A stretch of DNA of 64,000 nt from Caccoplasma_A sp045587545 (GTDB taxonomy: Bacteria; Bacteroidota; Bacteroidia; Bacteroidales; G3-4614). Each line of letters starts with the position of its first letter. Positions within the stretch are counted from its first letter, which is position 1. The notes beneath the pieces are model-generated. The model saw nothing but the letters and a program-made list of their open reading frames with translations. It did no database searches and had not been told where the DNA came from. Shown here piece after piece: positions 7,991-15,594 of the stretch. Location: contig JAZNCN010000001.1 of the NCBI GenBank assembly GCA_045587545.1, positions 1 through 64,000 on the forward strand. Reading direction: 5' to 3'. The translations under genes were made by a program, and so were the position numbers.

Positions 7991-8071
7991 ATGCTATATC
8001 GTATCTTATTGATTACGTGCATATTACGCGAATTATATTACATATATTTTACACATAAACAACACTATTAA
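7991..8071 (+). CDS. Possible 26-aa hydrophobic small ORF
   Basis: An ATG at 7991 opens 26 codons; the peptide begins MLYRILLITCILRELYYIYF and ends in a short polar tail. It follows -7-like boxes at 7902-7909 and 7921-7928. A short hydrophobic peptide next to an XRE repressor recalls type I toxins and phage peptides, but the AT-rich sequence could produce such a frame by chance. No family is recognised. Confidence 0.12.
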   Translation: MLYRILLITCILRELYYIYFTHKQHY

Positions 8072-8173
8072 TAATAATACTTACCTTATAGTTTATATAG
8101 ATAGTATTATATTGCTGGTTTTCTGTTATTTACACATTACAAACAATATGAACCAAACAGCAAAATAACCCTA

Positions 8174-8189
8174 TTTACATATATATTTG
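8174..8189 (+). repeat. TTTACATATATATTTG repeat, copy 2 of 2
   Basis: Exact second copy of the 16-mer at 7894-7909, 280 bp away, again ending in a TATATTTG -7-like box. Confidence 0.4.
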
Positions 8190-8577
8190 AAATAATAAAT
8201 AGATACCTTCTTAAGAATTATATATGTAATATTGTTTTACAACAAAGCTGTATTTATAGATGTAAATCATGTTATTTTATACAAATGTAAATTTATAATT
8301 GTAATTTTATAAAGAGTACTTATGTGAAAGAAAATTTCAGTCTTAATTCTGATTGTAAGTGGATACTTTTGACAAGATATTCCGAAAAGCAGATAAAGTA
8401 AGAAAAATGACAACAACCTATTTTCATAACAATAATCATTAACTATTTACTCTAATAGTTAATTCTCCCCTATTTTTATATTATATCTCTATTAAAAAGT
8501 ATATCTATTTACCCCAAAAGCGATATTTTAAGAGATATTTTCTATTTTATACAGACGGAGGATAATGCATAAAAACA

Positions 8578-8614
8578 AATAAGTAACTAATTATCAAATA
8601 ATTAGTTACTTATT
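8578..8614. terminator. Hairpin with perfect 16-bp stem, bidirectional terminator
   Basis: AATAAGTAACTAATTA (8578-8593) and TAATTAGTTACTTATT (8599-8614) pair perfectly around a TCAAA loop. The plus side continues TTAGATATTTTG. It lies 90 bp beyond the holA stop codon and can end holA transcription on the minus strand. On the plus strand it would end any transcript from the gene-poor gap. A GGAGG followed by a five-codon ORF (8565-8582) sits just before it. Confidence 0.6.
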
Positions 8615-8703
8615 TTAGATATTTTGAGCTTATTTCCTTACGATATTTATTAGTTTCCCTATATATTTAAGGATATTTTACCTCTATTTTAATGCTAATT
8701 TTA

Positions 8704-9720
8704 TTAATGCATAATTTTATAAACAAGTTCTCGAAGCAATGCTGCATCTGTGATAGATGTAGGAACTCCTACCCCTTTTGATTTAGCATCGTACTCTCTT
8801 AGCATTGCAATTATATCAACACATTTAAAGACATTATAATTTGTCATTGCCTTTTTGTAATCCTTAAGTTGATATTGATTTCTTAAATTCAAATCTTTTA
8901 TCAAACCCATATCGCTCTTGTCTTTTGCATAGTATGCAAGTAACAAATTTGAGAACAAATTAAATAAAATACTTATGGTGGGAATTATTGAATTGTTTTT
9001 AGGATTACTCTCAAAATAATTTATTATCCTATTAGCTTTATATGAATCTTTGTTTATTATAGCAGCCTGTAGTTCAAAATTATTATAATCCTTACTTATT
9101 CCAATATGCTCTTCAACAAGTAATGCCGATATTTCTTTCTTACTCTGAGATACAATAAAGAGTTTATTCAATTCTCCTGTAATTCTATTAAGATCGTTAC
9201 CTATAAAATCAGCCAACATTGATACTGCTTTAGGCTCTATCTCAAAAGAGTGTTCACTTGCATAATTAGTTATAAATACAGGTAATTGATTATCATATAA
9301 TTTCTTTGATTCATATACCTCTCCAACCTTTTCAATAGCGGATATCAGTTTCTTATTCTTAAGAAGACCTCCTTTATAACATATTACAAACACAGTTGTA
9401 GGCTGAACCTCTTCGGCATAATATATAAGCTCTTCAATCCCATCTAACATTTGAGCCTCTTTTACTACAATAAGTTGACGCTGAGCCATCATAGGATATC
9501 TTTTTGCTGCATTTATAAGAGACGAAACTTCAACATCAATTCCATACAGTATTGTCTGATTAAAATCTCTTTCTGAATCATCAAGAGCATTAGCAACAAT
9601 GGCATCTGTAATAACATCGATATAATATGGCTCATCGCCCATTAATAGATATATTGGCTTAAATATTCCTTTAGTTACAGACGAAAGTATCTGACTATAT
9701 TTATCTTGTACCGCTGCCAT
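8704..9720 (-). CDS. holA: DNA polymerase III subunit delta
   Basis: Clamp-loader subunit that opens the beta sliding clamp during replication. 338 aa, near the family length. The N-terminal motif KPIYLLMGDEPYYIDVI, the degenerate AAA+ core and the C-terminal collar domain (about 205-338) fit HolA. ATG at 9720 (MAAVQDKYSQ) is chosen over a TTG nine bases upstream. In Bacteroidota holA commonly lies divergent from an HsdR-N domain gene, as it does here. Confidence 0.92.
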   Translation of the reverse strand: MAAVQDKYSQILSSVTKGIFKPIYLLMGDEPYYIDVITDAIVANALDDSERDFNQTILYGIDVEVSSLINAAKRYPMMAQRQLIVVKEAQMLDGIEELIYYAEEVQPTTVFVICYKGGLLKNKKLISAIEKVGEVYESKKLYDNQLPVFITNYASEHSFEIEPKAVSMLADFIGNDLNRITGELNKLFIVSQSKKEISALLVEEHIGISKDYNNFELQAAIINKDSYKANRIINYFESNPKNNSIIPTISILFNLFSNLLLAYYAKDKSDMGLIKDLNLRNQYQLKDYKKAMTNYNVFKCVDIIAMLREYDAKSKGVGVPTSITDAALLRELVYKIMH

Positions 9721-9864
9721 TTTATACAAAAGAAGATTGTGATTTTGCTTATTTTTAGTTAAGGTTATTCCGTAAATTAAACCAACTCTATTTTTATTTT
9801 ATTTAGTTATCTATTTTTTTGTAATTTATAGAACTTGCCTTAATTTTGATGTAAAATTAATCAA

Positions 9865-9872
9865 TATATTTG
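9865..9872 (+). promoter_or_regulatory. -7 box for the HsdR-N domain gene
   Basis: TATATTTG fits TAnnTTTG; a TTTG lies 16 bp upstream, slightly closer than usual. The predicted start of transcription is downstream of the TTG at 9870, which supports ATG 9903 as the true start codon of the next gene. Confidence 0.5.
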
Positions 9873-9902
9873 TGTATCGCAAACAATAAAGATAGATATA
9901 TA

Positions 9903-10358
9903 ATGGAGTTAAATTTACCCTCATTTAATTTTACCATCAAAGAGGAAAATGGGAAATTATATATACTTGACAATATAAGAAAACGTTTTGTAAAACTTAC
10001 CCCCGAAGAGGAGGTAAGACAACGTTTTGTTGCCATGTTAATATCTGCAAAAGGATATCCTGCCGGCAGAATAGGGAATGAAATATCATTGTCACTTAAT
10101 GGCACAAAACGAAGATGCGACACACTAATATATGACAATTCAGGTAATCCTTGCGCTATAATTGAATATAAGGCTCCGGATATTATAATCACCCAAGAGG
10201 TATTTAATCAAATAACTCGTTACAACTATGTATTTAAGGTAAAATATATAATTGTAAGTAATGGGTTACAACATTTCTGTTGTAAGATAGATTACATCAA
10301 CAACAGTTATACATTTCTTAAAGATATTCCTGAGTATAGCTCCATTATTAACAATTAG
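9903..10358 (+). CDS. Type I restriction HsdR N-terminal-domain protein (orphan)
   Basis: 151 aa covering only a PD-(D/E)xK-like HsdR N-terminal domain. Visible are LTPEEEVRQRFVAML, RRCDTLIYDNSG (the D of the nuclease core) and CAIIEYKAPDI (the ExK pair), ending in the usual HsdR-N strand order. The translocase part of HsdR and the HsdM/HsdS subunits are absent, so this is not a restriction system. Small stand-alone proteins of this kind sit next to holA in many Bacteroidota; their role is unknown to me. A nuclease acting in DNA repair or replication is a guess. Confidence 0.8.
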   Translation: MELNLPSFNFTIKEENGKLYILDNIRKRFVKLTPEEEVRQRFVAMLISAKGYPAGRIGNEISLSLNGTKRRCDTLIYDNSGNPCAIIEYKAPDIIITQEVFNQITRYNYVFKVKYIIVSNGLQHFCCKIDYINNSYTFLKDIPEYSSIINN

Positions 10359-10395
10359 AATAATACTCAAATAGTAATTAAACTATTAATACAAC

Positions 10396-10425
10396 AATGG
10401 CCGTACTTTAAAAAGCACAGCCATT
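10396..10425. terminator. Bidirectional terminator between convergent genes
   Basis: AATGGC (396-401 of this kb) and GCCATT (10420-10425) close an imperfect stem with inner CTTT/AAAG pairing. It lies between the plus-strand HsdR-N gene and the minus-strand zinc-ribbon gene, both of which end here. Confidence 0.55.
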
Positions 10426-10451
10426 ATTTGATATTAAATCATAAATATATA

Positions 10452-11198
10452 CTACTCTACTCCTGCCAATTCAGGGTCAATCATAATTCTTCCACAATAC
10501 TCACAAACAATTATTTTCTTGCGAAGTTTAATATCCATTTGTCTTTGTGGTGGAATTTTATTAAAGCAACCGCCACATGCATCGCGTTGGATATATACAA
10601 TACCAAGACCATTACGAGCATTTTTACGGATTCTCTTGAATGATGCCAATAATCTTGGCTCTATCTCTTGCTCTAATACTTTAACTTGTTCTCTAACTTT
10701 TTCCTCTTCTTGACGAGTTTCAGATATAATTTCATCTAACTCATTACGTTTTTCTTGGAAATCTGCTTTACGGTCAGCAAGAAGTTGTTGCAACTCTTCA
10801 ATTTCTGATTTTCTATCGTTAATCAATTTTGTTAAATCGCGAACTTTCTTCTCTAAAACCTCTATCTCCAAACCTTGATATTCTATCTCATGAGTAAGGT
10901 GATCAAACTCTTTGTTGTTACGAACATTATTTTGTTGCTCTTTATACTTTTCAATAAGGGCTTGAGCCTCTTGAATTCCAACTTTGTGCGATGCAACTGA
11001 AGTGTTAAACTCCTTAATATCATTTTTATAGTTTTCCAAACGGGTTTCAAGACCTATAATACTGTCTTCCAAGTCTTTCACCTCTAATGGTAACTCACCT
11101 CTTAGAGTTTTGATTCTATCAATCTCTGAAAGTAAAGTTTGCAAATCGTATAGAGCTTTTAAACGCTCTTCTACTGTGTACTCTTTCTCCTTAGCCAT
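10452..11198 (-). CDS. Coiled-coil zinc-ribbon protein (zf-RING_7/C4 type)
   Basis: 248 aa. Residues about 10-190 form a long heptad-rich coiled coil; the C-terminus carries a four-cysteine zinc ribbon, CGGCFNKIPPQ at about 207 and CEYCGRIM at about 231. The family is widespread and is usually annotated as a nucleic-acid-binding zinc ribbon of unknown role. It begins 7 bp after the Nif3-like gene, an arrangement conserved in Bacteroidota, so the two probably act or are expressed together. It is the last gene of the aspS unit. Confidence 0.85.
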   Translation of the reverse strand: MAKEKEYTVEERLKALYDLQTLLSEIDRIKTLRGELPLEVKDLEDSIIGLETRLENYKNDIKEFNTSVASHKVGIQEAQALIEKYKEQQNNVRNNKEFDHLTHEIEYQGLEIEVLEKKVRDLTKLINDRKSEIEELQQLLADRKADFQEKRNELDEIISETRQEEEKVREQVKVLEQEIEPRLLASFKRIRKNARNGLGIVYIQRDACGGCFNKIPPQRQMDIKLRKKIIVCEYCGRIMIDPELAGVE

Positions 11199-11205
11199 AT
11201 ATCAA

Positions 11206-12300
11206 TTATAAATAATTTATCGGGTTTGTTTCCACATTTGTATATTGAACTGCAAAATTAGGAAATTTTTTTGTAATAATATCACAAAAAATGTCTTTTG
11301 TGTACTGTTCGGTCTCATAATGTCCTGCTTCTACCATAAGAATCTGTCCATCTGCCATAAAATAGTTATGATAACCTATCTCTCCTGTTATAAAAGCATC
11401 GGCTTTCACCCTTAACGCTTCATCAAAAAGAAATGCTCCGGAACCTCCGCAAAGAGCCACTCTCTTAACTTTTTTACCTGTTAACGACGAATATTTTAAT
11501 GCCCCCACATGAAAAACATTTTTTACCATAGCAAGAAAATCTTCTTCATTCATAGGCGCTATTAACTCTCCCACTACCCCACTTCCTGCATAATTATTGC
11601 TATTTGCAAGGGGTATTATATCGTATGCAGGTTCTTCGTAAGGGTGCGATTGCAACATTGATTTCAATACCCTATTTTTATTATAATCAGGTAATATAAC
11701 TTCGATACGCACCTCTTTTTCCTTATGAATTGAACCTATCTCTCCACAATAAGGATTAGCTCCCTCTTTTGCCCTGAATGTTCCGTAACCTTCCATATTA
11801 TAGCTACACATATCATAGCTTCCTATCTCTCCTGCTCCGGAACTTAAAATAGAGTTACGAACCTCATCTGCTGATTCTGTGGGAACAAAAACTGTTAGTT
11901 TGAGCATACGCCCGAAGATAGGCGATAATACTTTAACATCAGACAACCCAAGTTTTTCTGCAATTTTAAAGTTTACTCCTCCAAATGCATTATCAAGATT
12001 TGTATGAGCCGAATAGATAGCAATATCATTCTTTATAGCCTTTATTATAGCACGCTCAATATAATTTTTTCCTGTAATACTCTTGATACTCTTAAATATC
12101 AATGGGTGGTGAGATATAACAAGATTTAAACCATTTTCTATTGCCTCATCAATAATATCTTCCGTTACATCAATACACAATAAAGCCCCTGTAGCCTCAT
12201 TGTTTTTATTACCCACCTGCAAGCCGGCATTGTCATAACTCTCCTGCAACGGCAGTGGAGCAACCTCTTCAATTACAGATATTATCTCTGATATTTTCAT
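11206..12300 (-). CDS. Nif3-like dinuclear metal centre protein with inserted PII-like domain
   Basis: 364 aa. The split NIF3 fold supplies metal ligands in VISHHPLIFKSI (about 60-71) and EAGHYETEQYT (about 325). Between the halves, residues about 130-230, lies a PII/CutA-like insert (RMLKLTVFVPTESADEV through SHPYEEPAYDI), the long form found in Firmicutes and Bacteroidota. The family forms hexameric toroids; a GTP cyclohydrolase-like activity has been suggested for some members but the physiological role is open. Nine bp separate it from aspS upstream. Confidence 0.88.
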   Translation of the reverse strand: MKISEIISVIEEVAPLPLQESYDNAGLQVGNKNNEATGALLCIDVTEDIIDEAIENGLNLVISHHPLIFKSIKSITGKNYIERAIIKAIKNDIAIYSAHTNLDNAFGGVNFKIAEKLGLSDVKVLSPIFGRMLKLTVFVPTESADEVRNSILSSGAGEIGSYDMCSYNMEGYGTFRAKEGANPYCGEIGSIHKEKEVRIEVILPDYNKNRVLKSMLQSHPYEEPAYDIIPLANSNNYAGSGVVGELIAPMNEEDFLAMVKNVFHVGALKYSSLTGKKVKRVALCGGSGAFLFDEALRVKADAFITGEIGYHNYFMADGQILMVEAGHYETEQYTKDIFCDIITKKFPNFAVQYTNVETNPINYL

Positions 12301-12309
12301 TATATGGTT

Positions 12310-14064
12310 TTATGCCTGTAAATCAAGTTTAATTTGTAGCTCTTTTAACTGAGCATCATCAATAATAGATGGAGCTCCACTCATAGTATCGCGTCCTGAA
12401 TTATTTTTGGGGAATGCTATACAATCTCTGATTGAATCAAGACCTGCAAGAAGAGAGACAAAACGGTCAAGACCAAAAGCCAAACCTCCATGAGGAGGAG
12501 CACCATACTTAAAGGCGTCCATTAAGAAGCCAAACTGATAGTGTGCTTGTTCTTGTGTAAAGCCCAATATCTCAAACATTTTATCTTGTAGAGCACTATC
12601 GTGAATACGTATCGAACCACCACCTAACTCAACTCCATTAAATACCATATCATAAGCATTTGCTCGAACTGCACCGGGATTACTATCCAAAAGAGCAATA
12701 TCCTCCGGTTTGGGCGAAGTAAATGGGTGATGCATTGCATAATAGCGTTGTGTTTCATCGTCCCACTCCAATAATGGGAAATCAATTATCCATAATGGAG
12801 CAAATACATTTTTATCGCGCAATCCAAGGCGATTACCCATTTCAAGGCGTAACTCACAAAGAGCCTTACGAGTTTTTGATGTCTCACCTGCCAATATCAA
12901 CAATAAATCTCCCGGTTGTGCATCAAAACGTTCTGCCCAAAGTTTAAGATCTTCTTGCGAATAGAACTTATCAACTGATGATTTATAAGTTCCTCCCTCT
13001 TCGCATTTGACATAAACCAAACCTTTTGCTCCTACTTGAGGACGTTTTACAAACTCCGTCAATTCATCAATTTGCTTACGGGTATAAGCTGCGCAACCTT
13101 TAGCGCAAATACCGCCTACATATGGAACTGAATCAAATACAACAAAGTTCTTGCCTTCAGTCAAATCTTTAAGTTCCACAAACTTCATCTCAAAACGGAT
13201 ATCAGGTTTATCACTTCCGTAATATTTCATGGCATCATGCCAAGTCATACGAGGGAAGTTTCCTGCAAACTCAATACCCTTAATTGCCTTGAATACATGT
13301 TTTGTCATATTCTCAAATATGTTAAGCACATCTTCTTGCTCAACAAAAGACATTTCGCAGTCAATTTGAGTAAACTCAGGCTGGCGGTCGGCACGCAAAT
13401 CCTCATCACGGAAACATTTTGCAATTTGGAAGTAGCGGTCAAATCCCGAAACCATAAGCAATTGCTTAAATGTTTGTGGCGATTGCGGTAGAGCATAAAA
13501 CTCTCCCGGATTCATTCTTGAAGGGACAACAAAGTCTCTTGCTCCTTCAGGAGTTGATTTTATAAGAATTGGAGTTTCAATCTCCAAAAAGTTTTCAGAA
13601 TCTAAGAAACGGCGTACCTCAAATGCCAACTTATGACGTAATTCAAGATTTTTACGCACGCAATCGCGACGTAAATCCAAGAAACGGTATTGCATACGCA
13701 AATCATCACCACCATCGCTCTCATCTTCAATAGTAAAAGGTGGCGTATCAGATGTACTCAAGATAGTTAGTCCTGATACTATAATTTCAATATCACCGGT
13801 AGGTATATTAGCATTTTTACTATAGCGCTCCTTTACAACACCTTTAACCTGTATTACATACTCACGACCAATATGATTTGCTGTTTCACAAAGAGCAGCA
13901 TCAACCTCTTGATTAAATACCAACTGAGTAATACCGTAACGGTCGCGAAGGTCAATAAATGTCATTCCACCCATTTTTCTGACTCTCTGTACCCAACCCG
14001 ATAATACAACTTCTCTATCAATATCGGTCATACGCAACTGACCGCAAGTATCTGTCCTAAACAT
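12310..14064 (-). CDS. aspS: Aspartyl-tRNA synthetase
   Basis: Charges tRNA-Asp. 584 aa, the bacterial-type length. The N-terminal OB anticodon-binding domain (about 1-105, with GWVQRVRKMGGMTFIDLRDR) is followed by the class II core with YALPQSPQTFKQLLM, motif 2 FRDEDLRADRQPEFTQID and motif 3 GLAFGLDRFVSLLAG. The GAD insertion (about 280-400) is the bacterial one. First gene of the aspS-nif3-zinc-ribbon unit; the promoter at 14118-14148 matches consensus. Confidence 0.97.
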   Translation of the reverse strand: MFRTDTCGQLRMTDIDREVVLSGWVQRVRKMGGMTFIDLRDRYGITQLVFNQEVDAALCETANHIGREYVIQVKGVVKERYSKNANIPTGDIEIIVSGLTILSTSDTPPFTIEDESDGGDDLRMQYRFLDLRRDCVRKNLELRHKLAFEVRRFLDSENFLEIETPILIKSTPEGARDFVVPSRMNPGEFYALPQSPQTFKQLLMVSGFDRYFQIAKCFRDEDLRADRQPEFTQIDCEMSFVEQEDVLNIFENMTKHVFKAIKGIEFAGNFPRMTWHDAMKYYGSDKPDIRFEMKFVELKDLTEGKNFVVFDSVPYVGGICAKGCAAYTRKQIDELTEFVKRPQVGAKGLVYVKCEEGGTYKSSVDKFYSQEDLKLWAERFDAQPGDLLLILAGETSKTRKALCELRLEMGNRLGLRDKNVFAPLWIIDFPLLEWDDETQRYYAMHHPFTSPKPEDIALLDSNPGAVRANAYDMVFNGVELGGGSIRIHDSALQDKMFEILGFTQEQAHYQFGFLMDAFKYGAPPHGGLAFGLDRFVSLLAGLDSIRDCIAFPKNNSGRDTMSGAPSIIDDAQLKELQIKLDLQA

Positions 14065-14117
14065 TGTTTTATATTGAATTCAATTATTACACAAATAAAT
14101 TATAATTTATCAATTTA

Positions 14118-14148
14118 CAAAGTTATGAAAATTTAGGGGTTTAATCAA
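14118..14148 (-). promoter_or_regulatory. Promoter of aspS
   Basis: Minus strand: -33 TTG (14148 to 14146), 20-bp spacer, -7 box TAACTTTG (14125 to 14118), about 54 bp before the aspS start codon. Confidence 0.6.
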
Positions 14149-14177
14149 TAGAGAAGAGTAATAAATTCACATAAAAA

Positions 14178-14209
14178 TACGGCATAACAATTCAAATTGC
14201 TATGCCGTA
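14178..14209 (-). terminator. Terminator of tRNA-Pro
   Basis: TACGGCATA (14178-14186) pairs with TATGCCGTA (14201-14209), extended by inner CAATT/AATTG pairs to a stem of about 14 bp. On the minus strand it is followed by TTTTTAT. It begins three bases after the tRNA CCA end. Confidence 0.85.
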
Positions 14210-14211
14210 AG

Positions 14212-14288
14212 TGGTCGGGGTGACAGGATTCGAACCTGCGACCACCTGGTCCCAAACCAGGTGCGCTACCGGACTGCGCTACGCCCCG
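14212..14288 (-). tRNA. tRNA-Pro (TGG)
   Basis: 77 nt including an encoded CCA. The cloverleaf is clear: acceptor CGGGGCG/CACCCCG, D arm with TAGCGCAGTCCGGTAGCGC, anticodon loop TTTGGGA with anticodon TGG, and T loop GGTTCGAATCC. Position 6-67 of the acceptor stem is a C-A mismatch. It has its own promoter and terminator. Confidence 0.96.
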
Positions 14289-14305
14289 TCCTTTGTTTTG
14301 CGATG

Positions 14306-14336
14306 CAAAGATAATACTTATTTATTAAATAACAAA
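14306..14336 (-). promoter_or_regulatory. Promoter of tRNA-Pro
   Basis: Minus strand: -33 TTTG (14336 to 14333), 19-bp spacer, -7 box TATCTTTG (14313 to 14306). Boxes and spacing are identical to those of the tRNA-Cys promoter at 51487-51517. Confidence 0.75.
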
Positions 14337-14373
14337 ATCTATATTGAAATTAAAAATAAAAAAACGTAAAAAA

Positions 14374-14397
14374 AACGGAGATTTTTCAATCTCCGTT
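14374..14397 (-). terminator. Terminator of the lipoprotein gene
   Basis: AACGGAGATT (14374-14383) and AATCTCCGTT (14388-14397) form a perfect 10-bp stem with a TTTC loop. The minus strand continues TTTTTACG. Confidence 0.8.
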
Positions 14398-14419
14398 AAA
14401 TATACTTTTTTTTGATTTA

Positions 14420-14980
14420 TTATTTCTTAGTTCCGTTCACAAAAATATTTACAGGGATATATAGTAAATTTTCGTCTCCTAATACAAAAAATGTCAATTG
14501 CAAATTGTCTCCATCTACTGAACCAACAAGAGAGATAAGGTATGCTTTATTGCCATTTATACCTATTGCTACATCGGTTGTCATTTCCTCTTCGTTTATA
14601 GCAGGATTGTACGACACATTATATTCTCCTTCTGTTTCTGTATAAGGAACGTTTTGTAACTCTATATCAAAAGGGGCTTGTAATCCTGATGGTATATTTT
14701 CAAGTTCTCCAAGGTTTATTCCTTTTATGCTTAATCCTATTGTTGATTGAGCTTCATTTATTTCAATTTTAACATTTTCTGTAATTGTTCCTAAATCCTC
14801 TGTTTCTTCTTCTCCAATATAACCTGTTACTACGTTAAGAGAACTTGTATATTCTGCTGTTGGATATTTTGGAGGTTGAGGCAATATATTACCATTATCA
14901 TCATCACCACCACATGAAGTAGTAAAAACTGCAAGCGATAGTGCAGCAACCATACTTAATGAAAACAAAAATTTCTTCAT
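14420..14980 (-). CDS. Calycin-like outer-membrane lipoprotein, hypothetical
   Basis: 186 aa. A signal peptide (about 1-22) ends in the lipobox TTSC, with Cys followed by GGDDDN, an acidic run resembling the surface-export signal of Bacteroidota lipoproteins. The rest is beta-rich with glycine turns and asparagines, consistent with the calycin-like lipoproteins common in Bacteroidales; this assignment is tentative. It probably sits on the outer membrane, perhaps facing outward. It stands alone with its own promoter (TACCTTTG at 15067 to 15060) and terminator. Function unknown. Confidence 0.75.
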   Translation of the reverse strand: MKKFLFSLSMVAALSLAVFTTSCGGDDDNGNILPQPPKYPTAEYTSSLNVVTGYIGEEETEDLGTITENVKIEINEAQSTIGLSIKGINLGELENIPSGLQAPFDIELQNVPYTETEGEYNVSYNPAINEEEMTTDVAIGINGNKAYLISLVGSVDGDNLQLTFFVLGDENLLYIPVNIFVNGTKK

Positions 14981-15059
14981 AATTTAATTTTTTAGTTATT
15001 AATTTATTTCTTATTCTTCATTAAAACAATTTGATAATCTTTACATAAAAAGACTTTTG

Positions 15060-15089
15060 CAAAGGTACAAATATTTTTCGGAACAGCAA
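15060..15089 (-). promoter_or_regulatory. Promoter of the lipoprotein gene
   Basis: Minus strand: TTG (15089 to 15087), 19-bp spacer, TACCTTTG (15067 to 15060), about 80 bp before the start codon. Confidence 0.55.
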
Positions 15090-15113
15090 TATTTACTATA
15101 GTAAAATAAACAA

Positions 15114-15155
15114 AAGAGATTATAATATAGCCAAAAGGTCATATTATAATCTCTT
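15114..15155 (-). terminator. Terminator of the small DNA-binding protein gene
   Basis: AAGAGATTATAATAT (15114-15128) pairs perfectly with ATATTATAATCTCTT (15141-15155) around a 12-nt loop. Its outer arm AAGAGATTAT is shared with the next terminator at 15543-15576. Confidence 0.7.
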
Positions 15156-15178
15156 AATTTATAAATGTTTAATTGAAA

Positions 15179-15439
15179 TTATTTCTCTTCGCCTGCCTCT
15201 TGTAATATAGCCATTGCCATATCAAGAATTTGAGTGTCATCTAATACTACTATACCTCCGTCGGGACCCGGCTCAATATGCAAACCGCAATTCTCGCCTG
15301 TTTTGTAATCGCTTCCCCCAAAATAGTTACGAACTGTCTGAACATCAATATTCAACTCATCTGCTATTCTGTGAGAAGAACCTTCCGGCAAACTGTTTTT
15401 AATTTTTCGCAACTCATTAAATGTTATCATCTTTGTCAT
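15179..15439 (-). CDS. Small conserved HTH DNA-binding protein
   Basis: 86 aa. The N-terminal half, MITFNELRKIKNSLPEG then HRIADELNIDVQTVRNYFGG, is a helix-turn-helix; the C-terminal half has IEPGPDGGIVVLDDTQILD and a final helix. The same compact protein is conserved in Bacteroidales, where it is annotated as DNA-binding without known targets. It has a terminator directly behind it and no close partner on the same strand. Confidence 0.8.
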   Translation of the reverse strand: MTKMITFNELRKIKNSLPEGSSHRIADELNIDVQTVRNYFGGSDYKTGENCGLHIEPGPDGGIVVLDDTQILDMAMAILQEAGEEK

Positions 15440-15542
15440 GGCTACAAATATTTATTAGTTAGTAATTTTATTTGTTAATGTAAAACCAACTGTTGTTGAT
15501 TTATGCAATAAAATTAAATAATAATATTTTCAATTACAAAAA

Positions 15543-15576
15543 AATAAGAGATTATTTTCAAAAATAATCTCTTATT
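15543..15576 (-). terminator. Terminator of the bat-PAP2 operon
   Basis: AATAAGAGATTATTTT (15543-15558) and AAAATAATCTCTTATT (15561-15576) form a perfect 16-bp inverted repeat with a 2-nt centre; a TTTT run follows on the minus strand. It lies 18 bp past the PAP2 stop codon. Confidence 0.75.
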
Positions 15577-15594
15577 AATTATTTAATATTTTAT

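Larger units (their letters stand above)
7808..8703. other. 896-bp AT-rich gap without a convincing gene
   Basis: No recognisable protein-coding frame is present on either strand. The stretch contains repeated TTTACATATATATTTG motifs, TTACA-type dyads, three plus-strand TAnnTTTG boxes (7902-7909, 7921-7928, 8182-8189), one 26-codon hydrophobic ORF, and a strong hairpin at 8578-8614. A plus-strand non-coding transcript ending at that hairpin is possible but unproven. Confidence 0.5.

Noticed and set aside
7808..8300. Possible CRISPR array in the repeated TTTACATATATATTTG motifs
   Set aside because: Only two exact copies, 280 bp apart, no regular spacers and no cas genes.
8565..8582. GGAGG followed by a five-codon ORF before the 8578-8614 hairpin as a leader-peptide attenuator
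   Set aside because: No plus-strand gene follows; the next gene is holA on the other strand.
9903..10358. A type I restriction-modification system
   Set aside because: Only the HsdR N-terminal domain exists; no helicase part, HsdM or HsdS is present.
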